DNA of 64,000 nt from Vampirovibrionales bacterium (GTDB taxonomy: Bacteria > Cyanobacteriota > Vampirovibrionia > Vampirovibrionales > Vampirovibrionaceae): NCBI GenBank assembly GCA_029866025.1, contig JARXAD010000002.1:113688-177687 (forward strand). Reading direction: 5' to 3'. Below the pieces are notes generated by a model. The model was not told where the DNA came from and searched no databases. It was given only the letters and a program-made list of their open reading frames with translations. A program made the position numbers and the translations under genes. Below are positions 62,914 to 64,000 of the stretch, in pieces. Position 1 is the first letter of the stretch; every line of letters begins with the position of its first letter.

Positions 62914-64000
62914 GTGACCTCACCTTCGTTACTGTTAACCCCTACCCTCCCCCCATCGGAAGACCCACAAGTAACTGCCATGCGCAGCCAGTTTGAGGCC
63001 CTTCTCAGTGGCTCTCAATCCGGCGACCCAATTTCGGGCGAGTTGGCTTTGGGCGAAATTTTAGCCGTAGAAAAAGACGGCCTTCGCGTGGATATAGGCG
63101 GCAAGTCGGAAGGCTTTTGCCCCATGCGCGAAACCCCCAATATTTATTCGTATGAAGATTTGCAACAAACCTATCGTGTGGGCCAAGCTATTGAATTTTT
63201 CGTCATGTCGGAACAAGACAGTGACGATCATGCTTACTATCGCCTGTCTGTTCGTCGTGTGAATGCTTTTAAAAACTGGGATCACATCATTCAGCTGATG
63301 ACCGATGGCAGCATTATTGAAGTCACCGTTGCTGCCGCCACCAAGGGTGGTGTGTTGGTCAATGTGCTGGATCTCAAAGGGTTTATCCCCGCCAGCCAAT
63401 TGCGCGTGGCCAAAACCTTGCCAGAATTGGTAGGCGACACCTTGATTGCCAAAATTTTGGAAGTGGACAAAGACAAAAACAAGCTGATTCTCAGCAACCG
63501 TCAAGCCATTTTTGAAACCCAAGCCGCCCAGCGCGTGGAAACCATGACGAAACTGGAAGCCGGAGACATTGTGGAAGGCGCCGTGGTAAAAATGACCCAC
63601 TTTGGTGTCTTTATCGACATCAACGGCATTGATGGCTTGCTGCCTTTATCAGAAATCTCTTGGCGCCGGGTGCAACACCCCAGCGAAGCCTTTGAGCTGG
63701 GCGAAATGGTGCGCGTCGTGGTCCTAAACGTGGATCAAGATCGTCAGCGCATTAGCCTGAGTAAAAAACGCTTGGAGCAGGATCCATGGGAAACGGCTGT
63801 GGAAACCCTGACCATTGGCGATGTGATGGAAGCGCCTGTGACCAAAATTTTGGGCAGCGGTGTGCTGGCCGAAATTATGCCGGGTGTGGAAGCTTACTGC
63901 CACAACAACTCGCGCCCTGGCCAACCCTTTGAAGTGGGTGAGTCGGGTCCTTTCCGCGTGGTGGCCATTCACATGGATGATCGTCGCATTACCCTAAAAT
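62914..64000 (+). CDS. rpsA: 30S ribosomal protein S1 family, 3' end cut off
   Basis: Starts at GTG 62914 with AGGAG about 11 bases upstream; the frame stays open to the window edge (362 residues visible). It has four S1-type RNA-binding repeats: LALGEILAVEKDGLRVDIGG, IIEVTVAAATKGGVLVNVL, GDIVEGAVVKMTHFGVFIDI (the best conserved, then GLLPLSEISW) and a weaker VMEAPVTKILGSGVLAEI. S1 helps mRNA bind the small subunit. The N-terminal repeat GGKSEGFCP is of the cyanobacterial type. The full length cannot be judged. Confidence 0.9.
   Translation, partial: MTSPSLLLTPTLPPSEDPQVTAMRSQFEALLSGSQSGDPISGELALGEILAVEKDGLRVDIGGKSEGFCPMRETPNIYSYEDLQQTYRVGQAIEFFVMSEQDSDDHAYYRLSVRRVNAFKNWDHIIQLMTDGSIIEVTVAAATKGGVLVNVLDLKGFIPASQLRVAKTLPELVGDTLIAKILEVDKDKNKLILSNRQAIFETQAAQRVETMTKLEAGDIVEGAVVKMTHFGVFIDINGIDGLLPLSEISWRRVQHPSEAFELGEMVRVVVLNVDQDRQRISLSKKRLEQDPWETAVETLTIGDVMEAPVTKILGSGVLAEIMPGVEAYCHNNSRPGQPFEVGESGPFRVVAIHMDDRRITLK

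Overview
The window most likely comes from a non-photosynthetic relative of Cyanobacteria (class Vampirovibrionia, formerly Melainabacteria). Markers of cyanobacterial kinship are an outer-membrane porin with an N-terminal S-layer-homology domain and an OprB-like barrel, an LdpA-type double [4Fe-4S] protein, a Ycf45/R3H AAA ATPase, an atpD-atpC pair detached from the other ATP synthase genes, and a cyanobacterial-style S1 protein. A flagellar/secretion ATPase (FliI) suggests motility. No photosynthesis gene is present. The taxonomic placement is an inference from gene content.

Layout. 1-8.9 kb: the end of a family-9 glycosidase-like protein with a degenerate active site, dnaE, fliI, a zinc-ribbon protein, dxr and a small low-complexity protein. 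8.9-20 kb: recG, an exported TPR/NHL protein, the SLH porin, alaS diverging from a CsoR-type regulator, and obgE behind a structured, terminator-ended leader. 20-27 kb: a tandem pair of short paralogs, glgB, tRNA-Thr(CGU), a lineage-specific membrane protein with a collapsed second copy, ldpA and an AT-rich effector-like gene. 27.2-30.5 kb: an isolated four-gene phage cassette (possible small terminase, GNAT-like, virion-like, large terminase) at normal base composition. 30.5-37.5 kb: tmk, the R3H ATPase, duplicated lipoproteins, tRNA-Met and hypothetical proteins, one carrying a repeated RWYD module. 37.8-48 kb: atpD-atpC, a monothiol glutaredoxin, a YgfZ-TPR fusion, the rpmH-rnpA-yidD-yidC operon, and rpsO-pnp. 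48-55 kb: a diverged HAM1/RdgB-like protein, a second RWYD protein, a 57-residue protein missed by length cut-offs, miaA, a membrane protein, a Fur-family regulator and three tRNAs. 55-64 kb: asparaginase, TonB, a heme-binding protein beside a broken cytochrome c peroxidase, two membrane proteins, a NarL-type two-component system and the start of rpsA.

The most unusual content is non-coding. Two intergenic elements (42225-42420 and 44792-44991) share constant blocks, while three of their stems differ by paired, compensatory changes. A third copy (53556-53712) keeps the architecture with replaced stem sequences. A second family consists of terminator hairpins followed by a conserved tail close to GCCTTTRGCGTAAA, found at about eight intergenic sites. 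Together they suggest an undescribed family of structured RNA or mobile palindromic repeats.

The housekeeping genes cover replication and repair (dnaE, recG, tmk), translation (alaS, rpsO, rpmH, rpsA, miaA, tRNAs for Thr, Met and Tyr), membrane insertion (yidC/yidD), energy (atpDC) and isoprenoid synthesis (dxr). The accessory genes point to glycogen storage, iron or heme handling and surface/exported proteins. Three of the four threonine codon-box anticodons (CGU, GGU, UGU) are encoded here.
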